DNA of 64,000 bases from Phycisphaerales bacterium (GCA_022360095.1 JAKSDK010000668.1:1-64000); one strand, 5' to 3'; numbered from the stretch's first letter, positions 1 to 8,758 are shown. Program-made: numbers and translations. The notes: generated from the letters alone by a model not told the origin.

Positions 1-1
1 C

Positions 2-1555
2 CTCGTCATTACCCGTGCGCACGACAACGCGAAACAGGTGCGTTGTCAGTTCTTCTTCCCACCCGGAACGGCCGCCGGCTTTTGGTCTGTGGTGGTCACC
101 AACCCCGACACCCAAAGCGACACCCTGCCCGACGCCCTGGAAGTCATCGACGACTGCCCCCGCGGCGCTGTGGGGGATCTCTATGTGTGTAATAGCGGTA
201 GGCGCAACATCCTGCAGTACAACGGCATAACAGGTGACTTTGTTTGCGTTTTCGCATGGGAGCGACCTCCTGAGATCGGCCTCGTCCACTACAATCTCAC
301 CGATCTCGCTTGGGCACCCAATGGCAATCTCTGGGCTGTTACAGGATCGGGGATTCCGTCGGGCCCTGACGCAGTCATTGAATTTGACGGCGAGACCGGT
401 GCTTACCTCGGTTACGTTGTTCCACCAAATACCTCAGAGCTACAGGACCCCACATTGGTGCTGCAGAGCCTAAGTTCAGGCGGGCCGAATGGCATCCTTT
501 GCCTCACAGAGGTTAAGGCTGAGAACAATAAGATCCACGGACTGGATCCAGTAACCTTTGATCTAGAGGTCGTCATCCCTGACGCCTCCCCGCCCATGCG
601 GAGTCCAAGATTTGGCCGGTTTACTTCGAACGGCAAATACTTGTTACTTGGTGCAGCACAGCTGTCCGAAGTGCCAACATTTCGCGAATATGATCCCAAC
701 ACCGTGCCATTTCAACTTCTTCAAAACAACCTTGTGGAAACTGCTGCCAGAAAAGTGGGCGTTATCGAGACACCCGATGGCTTCAGTTACTTGCTCAGTG
801 ATATTGACTTCACACGAAACCGGGTCGAGAAATATGAAATTGCCACAGGGAACGTGAGCGTTGTTATCCCTCGTTCATCATGTCTAGACTCGTTTGATCA
901 AAGCACATGCACCGCCGACCCATGTTATTGGGGTGGCTTTGTCAATAGCCCTAATGATCTTGCCTACGGTCCCAACGGAAATCTTTATGTCTGTTCATTC
1001 TCAACGCCCGTGGCCACCAACGTCGTTTGGGCGGAACACGGTCCATGCGCGTTCGACATGGGAGCTGTTTTCGAAATCGATCCGAATACTTACGAGCAAA
1101 TCCGAATCATTGGTCTATCGGGTACCCAAGTGTGGCCATCCGTGGGCGACCGCGAACATCTGCACGGCCCGAGCGCCATCGAGTTCAAACCGTTGCCCGG
1201 CGACTGGGGTAATAGCGGAGCCGCATTCCAGGGCGACTGGATGGTCAACGAAAACGATTTGAATCGTTTTGTGGCCGCAGTCGATGGTACTGCCGAAAAC
1301 CATACCCATGCGGCCAACCTGCTGAGTTTCGATCTGGACCGCGACGGCGTCGTCGCTTGCGCCGACTGGCCGGCTTTCGCCGCAGCCTTCGAAGCCAGCA
1401 GCGGCTTTGTTCCCGAGCCACCGTTGCCTGAACTGCAGGTCTTTATCAACGCTCTATTGGGCGACGAAGGTGCAGCCTGCTTTTCAGACTGCAATGATGA
1501 CGACGTTGTTGACGGGCGCGATATCGGACCTTACGTTCAAGCATTCGTCAACTGA
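2..1555 (+). CDS. Secreted beta-propeller-like protein with dockerin-like C-terminus (5' partial)
   Basis: The reading frame is open to the left window edge, so the gene starts outside; the visible N-terminal part (VVVTNPDTQSD) resembles the end of an IPT/TIG-like domain. The middle, about residues 55-405, has repeated segments such as GDLYVCN, GNLWAV and GNLYVCS typical of NHL/SMP-30-like propeller blades. The C-terminus carries two calcium-loop-like motifs (DLDRDGVVACAD and DCNDDDVVDGRD) like type I dockerins, common at the ends of planctomycete exported proteins. A secreted or surface location is inferred, because the signal peptide is out of view. No substrate can be named. The nearest gene downstream is on the other strand. 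Confidence 0.75.
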   Translation, partial: LVITRAHDNAKQVRCQFFFPPGTAAGFWSVVVTNPDTQSDTLPDALEVIDDCPRGAVGDLYVCNSGRRNILQYNGITGDFVCVFAWERPPEIGLVHYNLTDLAWAPNGNLWAVTGSGIPSGPDAVIEFDGETGAYLGYVVPPNTSELQDPTLVLQSLSSGGPNGILCLTEVKAENNKIHGLDPVTFDLEVVIPDASPPMRSPRFGRFTSNGKYLLLGAAQLSEVPTFREYDPNTVPFQLLQNNLVETAARKVGVIETPDGFSYLLSDIDFTRNRVEKYEIATGNVSVVIPRSSCLDSFDQSTCTADPCYWGGFVNSPNDLAYGPNGNLYVCSFSTPVATNVVWAEHGPCAFDMGAVFEIDPNTYEQIRIIGLSGTQVWPSVGDREHLHGPSAIEFKPLPGDWGNSGAAFQGDWMVNENDLNRFVAAVDGTAENHTHAANLLSFDLDRDGVVACADWPAFAAAFEASSGFVPEPPLPELQVFINALLGDEGAACFSDCNDDDVVDGRDIGPYVQAFVN

Positions 1556-1810
1556 CCACGTCAATTACCTTCTAAACTGACATTCGCGGGCACTTTGGAC
1601 CGCCGGCTAGATCGAGAAAACGGATCAGTCCGGATTTTTTACTTGAGAAGTCATCATCCAGCTGTACAGTCTTCCACTTTACTGATCCGCGCGTGTTTGC
1701 GGCGCGTCCGCAGGCTGGTTACGGACGGCTGCGTCACGCGCGGATCATAAGTCATAACCCGCATCGCTCGGCCCCCTGGCATGCTCGCCAGAGGTTTGTG
1801 AGGGCATCAG
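1556..1810. other. Intergenic region with a 12-bp inverted repeat
   Basis: This is a spacer between two convergent genes. It contains a perfect inverted repeat, GATCCGCGCGTG at 1684-1695 and its complement at 1735-1746, enclosing a smaller CGTCCG/CGGACG pair. Neither side is followed by a T-run, so it is not a standard intrinsic terminator, though a role in ending both transcripts is possible. Confidence 0.4.
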
Positions 1811-3076
1811 CTACGGCGGCATTGGATATGAGCCTGTGGCTGTGAAAACCTTCTCCGCTTCCACTTTGATCGTTCCACCTGTCTGACGATAGCCGCCGTT
1901 GGTCTTAAGGTTCTTCATAAAATGCATCAGCCCTGCTTCGAGACTAAAATCCGCTCCCTTAGTGATCGTACCATCGCCGCCGTGATTGAACACCATTTTA
2001 GAATCTGCATAGATCACCTCGAACAAGCCGGAAGATTCGCTGCTGAGAGTGGCACCAGTGTCAAAGATCACATCGCCTCTGCCGGTCGCCGTGATGGTTC
2101 CGAAGTTAGTCACATTTCCGTCTGAAAAACTAACATTGCCACCATCTGCCGTGATGCTTCCCTTCGTGAAAACAGAACCCGAGAAGTTAATCTTCCCGAT
2201 ATCGGCTGTGATGCTCCCAAGATTGGTGACGTTGTCGTAGAAAACTACATTGCCGCCGGACGCTTCAATAACTCCGTTGTTTACCATCGTGCCCTCAATG
2301 TGAATATCACCGAGCTTGGCGTTTAGGATTCCACCTGAGCCAACGATGGCTGATCCACTGATCGTGAGATTATTATTGCCATCAGTCAAAATGGTTCCAT
2401 TGTTTTCCACCTCGCCAGAAATCGTCACGTCACCACCCGTAGCTCTCACTGTAGCGTTGTTAACGAACGAGCGCGTTATTGAAATACTACCACTTGTGGC
2501 ATCGATGACGCCGTTGTTTTGTAAAATGGGCGAGATCTCGACTGGGCCTGAATCTGAGGTAATGCTGCCACCAGCCAACAAATGAATAGTATGGAAAATA
2601 CTGTCAGAGTCGAACTTGGCGCCAGCGCCTCCTGTTACAATGAACGGCCCACTAATGGTCACGGCATTGCTAACCGCTCTCACTTCCCCCGGAGTCCCGG
2701 CTCCAACAAACTTAAAAATACCGGGGACGGCCAAGTCATATTCCACGTCGATTGCAACACTCACTTGGAGAACAGCTGACGGCCGCATCTCTAGAACGCC
2801 AGCCGTACATTCCAGAGCGTCTTCGACCGTTAGGCTGAAAACGCTTGCGCCGGTCTCGACGTAAACCACGTGACCAGGCTGGATGACTGCGTAATTGGGT
2901 TCACATATAGTGCCTGAACCGTCCCGTTCGGTGTTCCAAGTCTTGGGATCGGCGAAGTCACCACTACGCTGCGAGTAGCACGGCTGTGCGCTTAAGGGGC
3001 CTGGCGTCATAACTGCTACCAACACAGTCATCATCAACCCTGGCACGAAATACTGCGTGTTGTGAAAGATAGACAT
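1811..3076 (-). CDS. Secreted beta-repeat (G8-like) protein, paralog 1
   Basis: A 421-residue exported protein with a signal peptide (hydrophobic MMTVLVAVMT, cleavage probably after LSAQ). The first part reads GDFADPKTWN then AVIQPGHVVYVETGASV, the layout of G8-type beta-helix domains. From about residue 165 on there are many short repeats of the type NNGVIDATSGSISI with roughly 23-residue spacing, which should fold as a right-handed beta-helix. The start at 3076 is preferred over an upstream ATG at 3094 because the paralog at 3249-4223 has a 1-nt deletion between the two ATGs, and GGAGAAC sits 7 nt before the chosen start. No enzymatic motif was seen. A surface or matrix role is inferred. 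Confidence 0.75.
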   Translation of the reverse strand: MSIFHNTQYFVPGLMMTVLVAVMTPGPLSAQPCYSQRSGDFADPKTWNTERDGSGTICEPNYAVIQPGHVVYVETGASVFSLTVEDALECTAGVLEMRPSAVLQVSVAIDVEYDLAVPGIFKFVGAGTPGEVRAVSNAVTISGPFIVTGGAGAKFDSDSIFHTIHLLAGGSITSDSGPVEISPILQNNGVIDATSGSISITRSFVNNATVRATGGDVTISGEVENNGTILTDGNNNLTISGSAIVGSGGILNAKLGDIHIEGTMVNNGVIEASGGNVVFYDNVTNLGSITADIGKINFSGSVFTKGSITADGGNVSFSDGNVTNFGTITATGRGDVIFDTGATLSSESSGLFEVIYADSKMVFNHGGDGTITKGADFSLEAGLMHFMKNLKTNGGYRQTGGTIKVEAEKVFTATGSYPMPP

Positions 3077-3148
3077 TTCAAGTTCTCCCTGCATTGAAAT
3101 GCTCCTTTCGCGGGCTGGTCACGACAGGGGCAGAGTTCTATGTTTCCG
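3053..3148 (-). repeat. Duplicated leader and start region, copy A
   Basis: A 96-nt block covering the start codon, ribosome site and about 70 nt of leader is nearly identical to 4200-4294. The visible differences are one substitution and one inserted G. It includes two AGGAG-like ribosome sites. Confidence 0.85.
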
Positions 3149-3248
3149 ATCGTCATAAAATGAATCATGTTCGCGAGATTAGACCGCGGCGCGATCACCG
3201 TTGCACGTGCTCGCCGTTGTTCAACGCACAGATGGCGTTGATGCAAAC

Positions 3249-4223
3249 TCACGGTGTGGTCCCCGCTGTAGAAAGAAAGGCACCCGTCGCCTCGAAGGAC
3301 TCGTAGGCGTCCACTTGAACCGTGCCGCCGGTCTGTTTAAACCCGCCGGTCGTCGAGTGGGTCCCAGAAAACCGCAACGTGCCGCTCTGAACGTCGAAGT
3401 GCGCTGCCAGATTGCCGGTCACTTCGCTCCCGTCTTTGAATGTCATAGTGTGGTTACTTGATAAGCGGAACATGCCGGTTGAACCCGTGTCCAACTGCCC
3501 GCTGAACGTCATGTTGCCGCCATTGACCAGTGCGAGACCGTCGTTTTCGATCGTTCCACTAACGGTCACTAATCCGCCGGTAGCCGTGAGAATCGCATCT
3601 AAATTGTTGGTGAAACTTCCTATGATTGAGATGTCACTACCGGTGGCGTCGATGACCCCGCTGTTTGCCATAATTGCTGTGATCGTCACTTGGCCTGATG
3701 CCGACGTGATCGTACCATCACTCTGAAGATCGAAGCTGTCGCTATTCAGACCGAAACCGAACTTAGCCCCCACAGTTCCTGTTACCTGAAACAAACCGCT
3801 GAGGGTCACGTTCGTGGAAGTGGCTCTAACTTCTCCCGGAGTTCCGCTTGTTCCGACAAACTTAAAGGCACCGGCGCTGGCTAAGGCGTCTTCGACTTCT
3901 ATCGCGTCATCAATCTGAAGGACACCGGATGGCCGCATTTCCAAAACTCCGGCGCGTCGTGTGTCATCTTCGATCGTCACGCTGCATACGACGTCAGTAG
4001 TGGAATCGACGTGAACAGTGTCGCCGGGCTGGATGATCGCGTCGCCAGGCGTGCAGGAGTAGCCCGTACCGTCTCGCTTGGTGTTCCAGATTTTTGGATC
4101 GGTGAAGTCACCGTCGCATTGGGAGTAGCACGATTGTGCCTGAAGGGAATGTGTTGTCATCAGGACGAGCGTCATCGTCACCGTGAACCCTGGCAGATGC
4201 TGCGTGTTGTGAAAGATAAACAT
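3249..4223 (-). CDS. Secreted beta-repeat (G8-like) protein, paralog 2
   Basis: A 324-residue close paralog of the preceding downstream gene. The signal peptide is MFIFHNTQHLPGFTVTMT and following residues, ending near LQAQS. It has the same order of segments: GDFTDPKIWNTKRDG, GDAIIQPGDTVHVDS, then beta-helix repeats and a C-terminal segment FRLSSNHTMTFKDGSEV shared with paralog 3. The start at 4223 has GGAGAAC 7 nt upstream; the upstream ATG of the leader is out of frame here. No transmembrane anchor, PEP-CTERM or dockerin-like tail was found, so retention on the cell is unexplained. Function unknown; probably a secreted structural or adhesive protein. Confidence 0.75.
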   Translation of the reverse strand: MFIFHNTQHLPGFTVTMTLVLMTTHSLQAQSCYSQCDGDFTDPKIWNTKRDGTGYSCTPGDAIIQPGDTVHVDSTTDVVCSVTIEDDTRRAGVLEMRPSGVLQIDDAIEVEDALASAGAFKFVGTSGTPGEVRATSTNVTLSGLFQVTGTVGAKFGFGLNSDSFDLQSDGTITSASGQVTITAIMANSGVIDATGSDISIIGSFTNNLDAILTATGGLVTVSGTIENDGLALVNGGNMTFSGQLDTGSTGMFRLSSNHTMTFKDGSEVTGNLAAHFDVQSGTLRFSGTHSTTGGFKQTGGTVQVDAYESFEATGAFLSTAGTTP

Positions 4224-4294
4224 TTCAAGTTCTCCTGCATTGAAATGCTCCTTTCGCGGGCTGGTCACGACAGGGGCAGAGTTCTATGTTTCCG
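4200..4294 (-). repeat. Duplicated leader and start region, copy B
   Basis: Second copy of the leader block of 3053-3148, one nucleotide shorter. The deletion puts the first ATG out of frame and so fixes the start of both paralogs at the second ATG. Confidence 0.85.
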
Positions 4295-4330
4295 GTCGTA
4301 ACAAATGATCATTTAATTTAAGGGAGAAAA

Positions 4331-4359
4331 CGGGCGACGGTGAGATTCACCGTCGCCCG
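4331..4359 (-). terminator. Intrinsic terminator after paralog 3
   Basis: Perfect 13-bp stem CGGGCGACGGTGA with loop GAT at 4344-4346. Read on the minus strand it is followed by TTTTCT; on the plus strand a T-run comes about 8 nt later. It lies about 50 nt after the stop of the gene at 4408. Confidence 0.8.
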
Positions 4360-4407
4360 AGTCTCAGTTTTTTAATGCGTCAACCCACTGAAGGGTCGAT
4401 GCGCCGA

Positions 4408-5373
4408 TTAGGTTCCAGCACCGGAGTTGTAAAGGCCCTTCGCCTCGAAGGACTCGTTCGCGTCTACCTGGACCGTTCCACCGGTTTGTTCGAAACCACC
4501 GTCCGTCGAATGACTTCCATTGAATAGCAACGTACCATCCTGGACGTTGAAGTGTGCGGAAATGTCACCGGTCACTTCGCTTCCGTCCTGGAACGTCATG
4601 GTGTGGTTGCTGGTCAAGCGGAACATGCCGGTCGATGCCGTGTCCAACTGGCCACTGATCGTCATGTTGGCGCCGTTGACTTGGTAGATACCGTCGTTCT
4701 CACTAGCTCCACTGACTGTCACGGCTCCTCCAGTGGACCTGAGAATTGCGTCTAGGTTGTTGGTGAAGGTCCCCGTAATCGAGATGTCACCGCTGGTGGC
4801 GTCCAAAACTCCATTGTTCGTGAAGAGCGACGAAATCGTCACATCACCTGAAGCTGTCGAGAGGGTGGCGCCGCTTTGAAAACTGAAGCTGTCGTTGCTC
4901 AAATCAAAACCAAACTTGGCTCCGAGGGCTTGCGGCACAGTGTAGGGCCCGTCCAAAGTCACGCCCGCTGCAGCCGCCCTCAATTCGCCGGGGGTCCCAG
5001 TTGTTCCGACGAACCTAAGAACACCAGGGACTGTCTCCGAATCCTCAACGTCGATACTACTTTCGATCTGGAGCACACCTGAGTCTTGCATCTCTAAAAT
5101 CCCAGGAGTACCTGACGCGATATCACGGATGACGAGACTGTTAACACTCACCGTCATCGAGCCGATGTCAACGCGGTCACCCGTCGAAATAATGGCGTCG
5201 TCGTTTGCGCCGGGATAGTGGGTTCCCTCATCATTGCCCACCAAGCCCCACGTGGCACCCTTATTCCAGTCGCCATCCGTGACTGACGTAAACGTCGCTG
5301 CTGATGTCGTGTTGTTTGCATAGCTAACTGCCAGGATTGCGGCAATGGCCGCTGTCGATTTGAGAAGTTTCAT
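4408..5373 (-). CDS. Secreted beta-repeat (G8-like) protein, paralog 3
   Basis: A 321-residue protein with a clear signal peptide (MKLLKSTAAIAAILAVSYA, cleavage near TSAA). The segment GDWNKGATWG followed by PGANDDAIISTGDRVDI is the best G8-like signature of the family. It is followed by beta-helix repeats and the conserved end FRLTSNHTMTFQDGSEV and GGFEQTGGTVQVDANESFEAKG. Alignment by eye to paralog 2 holds over nearly the whole mature length, but the leader is different from the duplicated leader of paralogs 1 and 2. The gene has its own terminator. No catalytic residues recognised. Confidence 0.75.
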   Translation of the reverse strand: MKLLKSTAAIAAILAVSYANNTTSAATFTSVTDGDWNKGATWGLVGNDEGTHYPGANDDAIISTGDRVDIGSMTVSVNSLVIRDIASGTPGILEMQDSGVLQIESSIDVEDSETVPGVLRFVGTTGTPGELRAAAAGVTLDGPYTVPQALGAKFGFDLSNDSFSFQSGATLSTASGDVTISSLFTNNGVLDATSGDISITGTFTNNLDAILRSTGGAVTVSGASENDGIYQVNGANMTISGQLDTASTGMFRLTSNHTMTFQDGSEVTGDISAHFNVQDGTLLFNGSHSTDGGFEQTGGTVQVDANESFEAKGLYNSGAGT

Positions 5374-5662
5374 GGTTTAGGTTTCCTTTGTTTCGTTCTT
5401 GAGCGTTCGGGCCATCGCCACTGGTCCGATGGGGACCGACGGGGGATGCACCAAAACGCGAAGGTCTTGTGTCAATTCGCCGGCACTCACGCAACGCTCA
5501 GCAAAACAAGCCGAGCACGCACGAGGGGCGAAACTCAAAAAATGTCCAATTCCAGATCCCCGAAAAAAAGGGACCACAAAAAAACAAGCTCGATCCGCCG
5601 AAAAAATCTCAAAAACCCTCACAGGAAGGACCTCCGAAAATACAACGGATCAACACAAACAC

Positions 5663-6817
5663 TTAGTTCGTCGTGATCTCGGCATTCGCGCCCAAGGTCG
5701 GCGTGAAGCTGAGGCTGCCGCTCGAGGGGCCGACGATCTTGAAGCTGCCGACCGTCAGGTCGTCGTTGGCGCCCAAGGTCATGCTGGGAACGCCGTCCTT
5801 GTTGGCGACGTCGCCGCTGATCTTGAACTCGTTCTCGATCGTGACGGCCACGTCGAAGTCGAGGATCGCCTGGCCGATCAGTTCCATGCTGTGAATCGTG
5901 GCCGTGCCGGGGATCGCGCCGATTTCCAGCTTGGCGCTGTCGCCGGTCGAGCTGGTGGCCGTGCCCTCGGTCACCGTGACGAGACCGTCGGCGTCGAGGT
6001 CGCAGTTGTTCATGACGAGCTGGGTCGGCTCATTCGAGGCGTCGCCGCCCTGGATGGTCATCGTGTCCGTCTTGAAGGTGCCGTTGCCGGTAAAGTCAAG
6101 ATCCGTTTCGCCAGCGGGACCACCGATCGTCACGGCGCGTGCGGTAAAGGTCTTGGCGGTCGCGACGTCAAGGGCCACAAATCCGTCGAACGTCGGTGTC
6201 GCACCGGCCGTCAGGGTAACGCTCTCGTCAAAGTTCAAGACCGCTTCCCGGTCAATGCTGTTGCCGCCGTTGACGTCCAGGTCGTTCGCATCGAAGCCCG
6301 TAGCTGCCACGAAGAGCTCGACCTCGGAGTCGGTATCGGTGTCGGCGTCCATGGTGACGGTGCCGTTGATGTCGACCGTGCCTGCACTGTGCTTGAAGGT
6401 GACATGTTTGCCATTGGACGTGGCATTCGTGGCATCAATCGCCATCGTCCCAAAGTCCAGTTCGCCAGCGCTCAGTTTCTCAACATAGCTGCCGTCAGCC
6501 GCTTGGTTTTCGATCGTGTAGCTGCCAGTCCCCGTCAAAGTAACCGAGCTATCCACGGTTAGGGTAAGCGGGGTTCCAAGGGTTCCATCAGACATGGTCA
6601 CGTTCGTGATCGACGCGTTGACATCGACCTGGGGAAAATTCGGGACCGTGTCATCGTCGATAAAGGCGTTATCCGAGGCCCCCGGCTTTCCGGGACCGGG
6701 CCAGTTGCTGGCCGTGCCCCAGATGGTGTCCGTAGCTCCACCCCATGTGCGATCGGCCGCCCCTACTGGTGAACATAGCAAGGCGCAAATTCCAAGTACT
6801 GTTAGAAATCGTTTCAT
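5663..6817 (-). CDS. Secreted repetitive protein with autotransporter-like N-terminus
   Basis: A 384-residue exported protein. The signal peptide MKRFLTVLGICALLCSPVGA is followed by DRTWGGATDTIWGTASNWPG and GASDNAFIDDDT, the pattern that opens many planctomycete beta-helix proteins with stripe-like repeats. The rest is rich in Asp, Thr, Gly and Val, with alternating beta-prone segments. It is longer and diverged from the three paralogs downstream, so it belongs to the same style rather than the same close family. The start is supported by GAAAGG about 7 nt upstream. The high-GC antisense frames over this gene are not coding. No anchor or enzyme motif was seen. Confidence 0.7.
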   Translation of the reverse strand: MKRFLTVLGICALLCSPVGAADRTWGGATDTIWGTASNWPGPGKPGASDNAFIDDDTVPNFPQVDVNASITNVTMSDGTLGTPLTLTVDSSVTLTGTGSYTIENQAADGSYVEKLSAGELDFGTMAIDATNATSNGKHVTFKHSAGTVDINGTVTMDADTDTDSEVELFVAATGFDANDLDVNGGNSIDREAVLNFDESVTLTAGATPTFDGFVALDVATAKTFTARAVTIGGPAGETDLDFTGNGTFKTDTMTIQGGDASNEPTQLVMNNCDLDADGLVTVTEGTATSSTGDSAKLEIGAIPGTATIHSMELIGQAILDFDVAVTIENEFKISGDVANKDGVPSMTLGANDDLTVGSFKIVGPSSGSLSFTPTLGANAEITTN

Positions 6818-7265
6818 TGTCTTGTCCTTTCAACTATCATCATGTCAGTTTCATGTAGGCCCTCGCGGTCGCGTTTCTTAACCGTCTCGCGGCTGCGGAG
6901 GCCTCTTTCTATTTGCGGACTCAGGAATGGCCGATTCTGCCACCCGTCATCTGCGTCGCCTGACGCCACGCGCGGCAGACGAAATTGCTTCCTTTCCATT
7001 TGTTCTCCATGAATCCCACCGGATTTTGCCGCGGATCGCTCAGATACAGCGGCGAGGGTGTGGGTGACTCACCTCAGATGTTGGGTTCCGGTTCACCTCC
7101 TTTCCTTGGTTGAACCTAACCCCCAAAATCGGTTCGTCCGGTAAGAACTACTCATTTTTGGTCTATGTCTGAGACACGCCTTGATTTTCCTTGACCTCCG
7201 ATTTAACATGGATTTATGGTTCCCAGTATCCCTAAGAATGGCCTATCATTTCTCGGAGGACTGTC
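6818..7265. other. Divergent intergenic region
   Basis: No convincing gene. It separates the minus-strand exported protein from the PEP-CTERM gene. It holds an inverted repeat GGTTCA/TGAACC at 7090-7116 enclosing TTCACCTCCTTTCC, which reads as a perfect Shine-Dalgarno complement on the minus strand but has no start codon at a usable distance. Promoter-like hexamers lie at 7181-7219. Confidence 0.4.
7181..7219 (+). promoter_or_regulatory. Candidate promoter(s) of the PEP-CTERM gene
   Basis: Two overlapping sigma70-like pairs are visible: TTGATT at 7181 with TAACAT at 7204 (17-bp spacer), and TTGACC at 7191 with TTATGG at 7214 (17-bp spacer). Both would start transcription about 40-50 nt before the start codon at 7266. 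This is pattern evidence only. Confidence 0.4.
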
Positions 7266-7985
7266 ATGAGTAAGAAGCAGCGTCACGAGCGGAGAAAAAT
7301 CGAGAACGCCCGACGTCAGCGAGCGCGAAATCGACAAGCCGCTGTCCGTACCGGAGCAACAGCGCTGGCTGCTGCTGCCGCAATTGGTGCTGGAACTTCG
7401 GTTTACGCAGTACCTATTCGCTTCGACAACCCGGCCCATGGCGAAGCGGGTCACTTTCATTGGGAGACAATTCAGGGCGATCCGCTCCGTTGGCTGGATT
7501 TCACGCAGGATGCTGCAAGTCAACCGACGACTATTGGGAATAGTGCAAGCGGCGGTCCGACGGAGTTGGCTCATATTGGCAATGCAGGGGGTGTAGGGAG
7601 TGTCATCTCGAACACGTCTTTGAACCCTGTCACCCTTCAAAGTACTGGCTATTTCCTTGAGGGTGTGTCTTCCGAAACGATGATTCCAAGTGGTTTCACT
7701 TGGAACAACCAGCGATATTCCCAGTATGCGGGCTATGGCCCGGAAACACTGCTGCCGGAAGGTACGCCCACCTATCTCGGCCTGCGCTTCAACGGCCCCA
7801 ACTATCAATACGGCTGGATTGGCGTTGTGCGAACGTCCCAACAGCTCGAAGCCTTCGCCTGGGGCTACGAAACCGAGCCCGGCGTTCCCATCGCCGCCGG
7901 GGCCCCTGAGCCGGGCTCCCTGGCCCTTCTGGCCTTCGGCGCGGCCGGTGTGGCCGGTTGCCGACGACGGCGAAACCGAGCGTAG
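7266..7985 (+). CDS. PEP-CTERM sorting domain protein
   Basis: A 239-residue exported protein. The N-terminus is very basic (KKQRHERRKIENARRQRAR) before a hydrophobic stretch TALAAAAAIGAGTSVYA, a long n-region signal peptide seen in planctomycetes. The C-terminus reads APEPGSLALLAFGAAGVAGC then RRRRN: the PEP motif, a single hydrophobic helix and an Arg cluster. By knowledge of the family it should be cleaved and sorted by an exosortase, though no exosortase gene is in this window. The mature middle region has no recognised domain. GGAGG lies 6 nt before the ATG. Confidence 0.85.
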   Translation: MSKKQRHERRKIENARRQRARNRQAAVRTGATALAAAAAIGAGTSVYAVPIRFDNPAHGEAGHFHWETIQGDPLRWLDFTQDAASQPTTIGNSASGGPTELAHIGNAGGVGSVISNTSLNPVTLQSTGYFLEGVSSETMIPSGFTWNNQRYSQYAGYGPETLLPEGTPTYLGLRFNGPNYQYGWIGVVRTSQQLEAFAWGYETEPGVPIAAGAPEPGSLALLAFGAAGVAGCRRRRNRA

Positions 7986-8234
7986 CCCGGCTTCGCCGTG
8001 ACGCCGGCCATGGGCGGGCCGACCGGATTCACGGTCACGATCGGCCCCACTCCACCTTGACACTTGCAGCCTCGGCCCTGCAGGCCCTCCCCGCTCGAGG
8101 TGGAGGGTCTGCTTTTGGGCCGGAGAAGGCGCTTGTAAGCAGGGGTCGCAACTTGAATGCCCCTTCCCCGCGAGACCGAGGCCGACAAACCCCGTCGCCG
8201 CTTTTAGACGACTTCCAATCCAACCGATCATCCT

Positions 8235-8600
8235 CATCCCGGCCGGGCCGGGGACAGCCCCCCGCAGGCTGTCCTCCGAGCCCGTCCAGAGACCTCTGTT
8301 CGGGCGAGCGGCCTTGTGCCGCCCGAAAGAAGGAGAGGAAATAGGCACAAGAGGCCCATGAAAACGAGGGGCGGGCCCGCCCGAATGGCCAGGCCATTGG
8401 GCGGGGAACGTGGCCGGCAGGATCGGTGCATCCTGCGAGTCAGCCATTGCGATCGCCATCGGATCCTCCGGAGAGTTTACAGGCCTTGGGGGGGGACCTG
8501 TAAAAGATTCCGACGCCGTCCCGCAACCGGCCGCGACCACGAGCCCGCCCAAGATTACGAGCGCGCACGTACCATGCGTCAGTGATTCCGCTTTGTTCAC
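8235..8600 (-). pseudogene. Possible remnant of a lipoprotein gene (N-terminus only)
   Basis: From a GTG at 8600, with AGGA about 10 nt upstream, the frame reads VNKAESLTHGTCALVILGGL followed by VVAAGC, a good lipoprotein signal with cysteine at codon 26 (around 8525). The next 50 or so residues look like a normal mature lipoprotein N-terminus (ASESFTGPPPRPVNSPEDP). After about 8300 the composition turns Arg- and Gly-rich and then runs antisense to the PEP-CTERM gene with no stop until 7203. The right boundary given here is a guess. Either the gene is degraded or frameshifted, or the match to a lipobox is chance. Confidence 0.3.
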
Positions 8601-8730
8601 TGAATGAATTTCCTGGTTCCTAGAAGGGATCGGGCCGAGGCCGTTCCACACGGCCCCCGTCCTACCACCGGCGCAGCTTGGTTGCGGGGACGGACAAACC
8701 GCGCCAGGGCCCTTTTTCCGCTCTCCAGTC

Positions 8731-8758
8731 CTTTCAGGCCCAGATCAGGGCCTGAAAG
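8731..8758. repeat. Perfect 11-bp hairpin
   Basis: CTTTCAGGCCC, loop AGATCA, then the exact complement. There is no T-run on either side, so it is not a typical intrinsic terminator; no neighbouring gene explains it. Confidence 0.5.

Noticed and set aside
3077-3094. Upstream ATG of beta-repeat paralog 1
   Set aside because: The equivalent ATG is out of frame in paralog 2 because of a 1-nt indel, so it is unlikely to be the used start.
5399-6562. 387-residue plus-strand open frame
   Set aside because: It is antisense to the secreted protein at 5663-6817, is rich in Arg, Ala and Val without domains, and lacks a ribosome site.
6814-6999. 61-residue minus-strand frame upstream of the secreted protein gene
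   Set aside because: Charged composition with no signal or domain; it overlaps the leader and ribosome site of the gene at 5663-6817.
7203-7985. Minus-strand continuation of the lipoprotein-like frame across the PEP-CTERM gene
   Set aside because: The PEP-CTERM gene has a ribosome site, signal peptide and sorting signal; the antisense translation has none beyond the far N-terminus.
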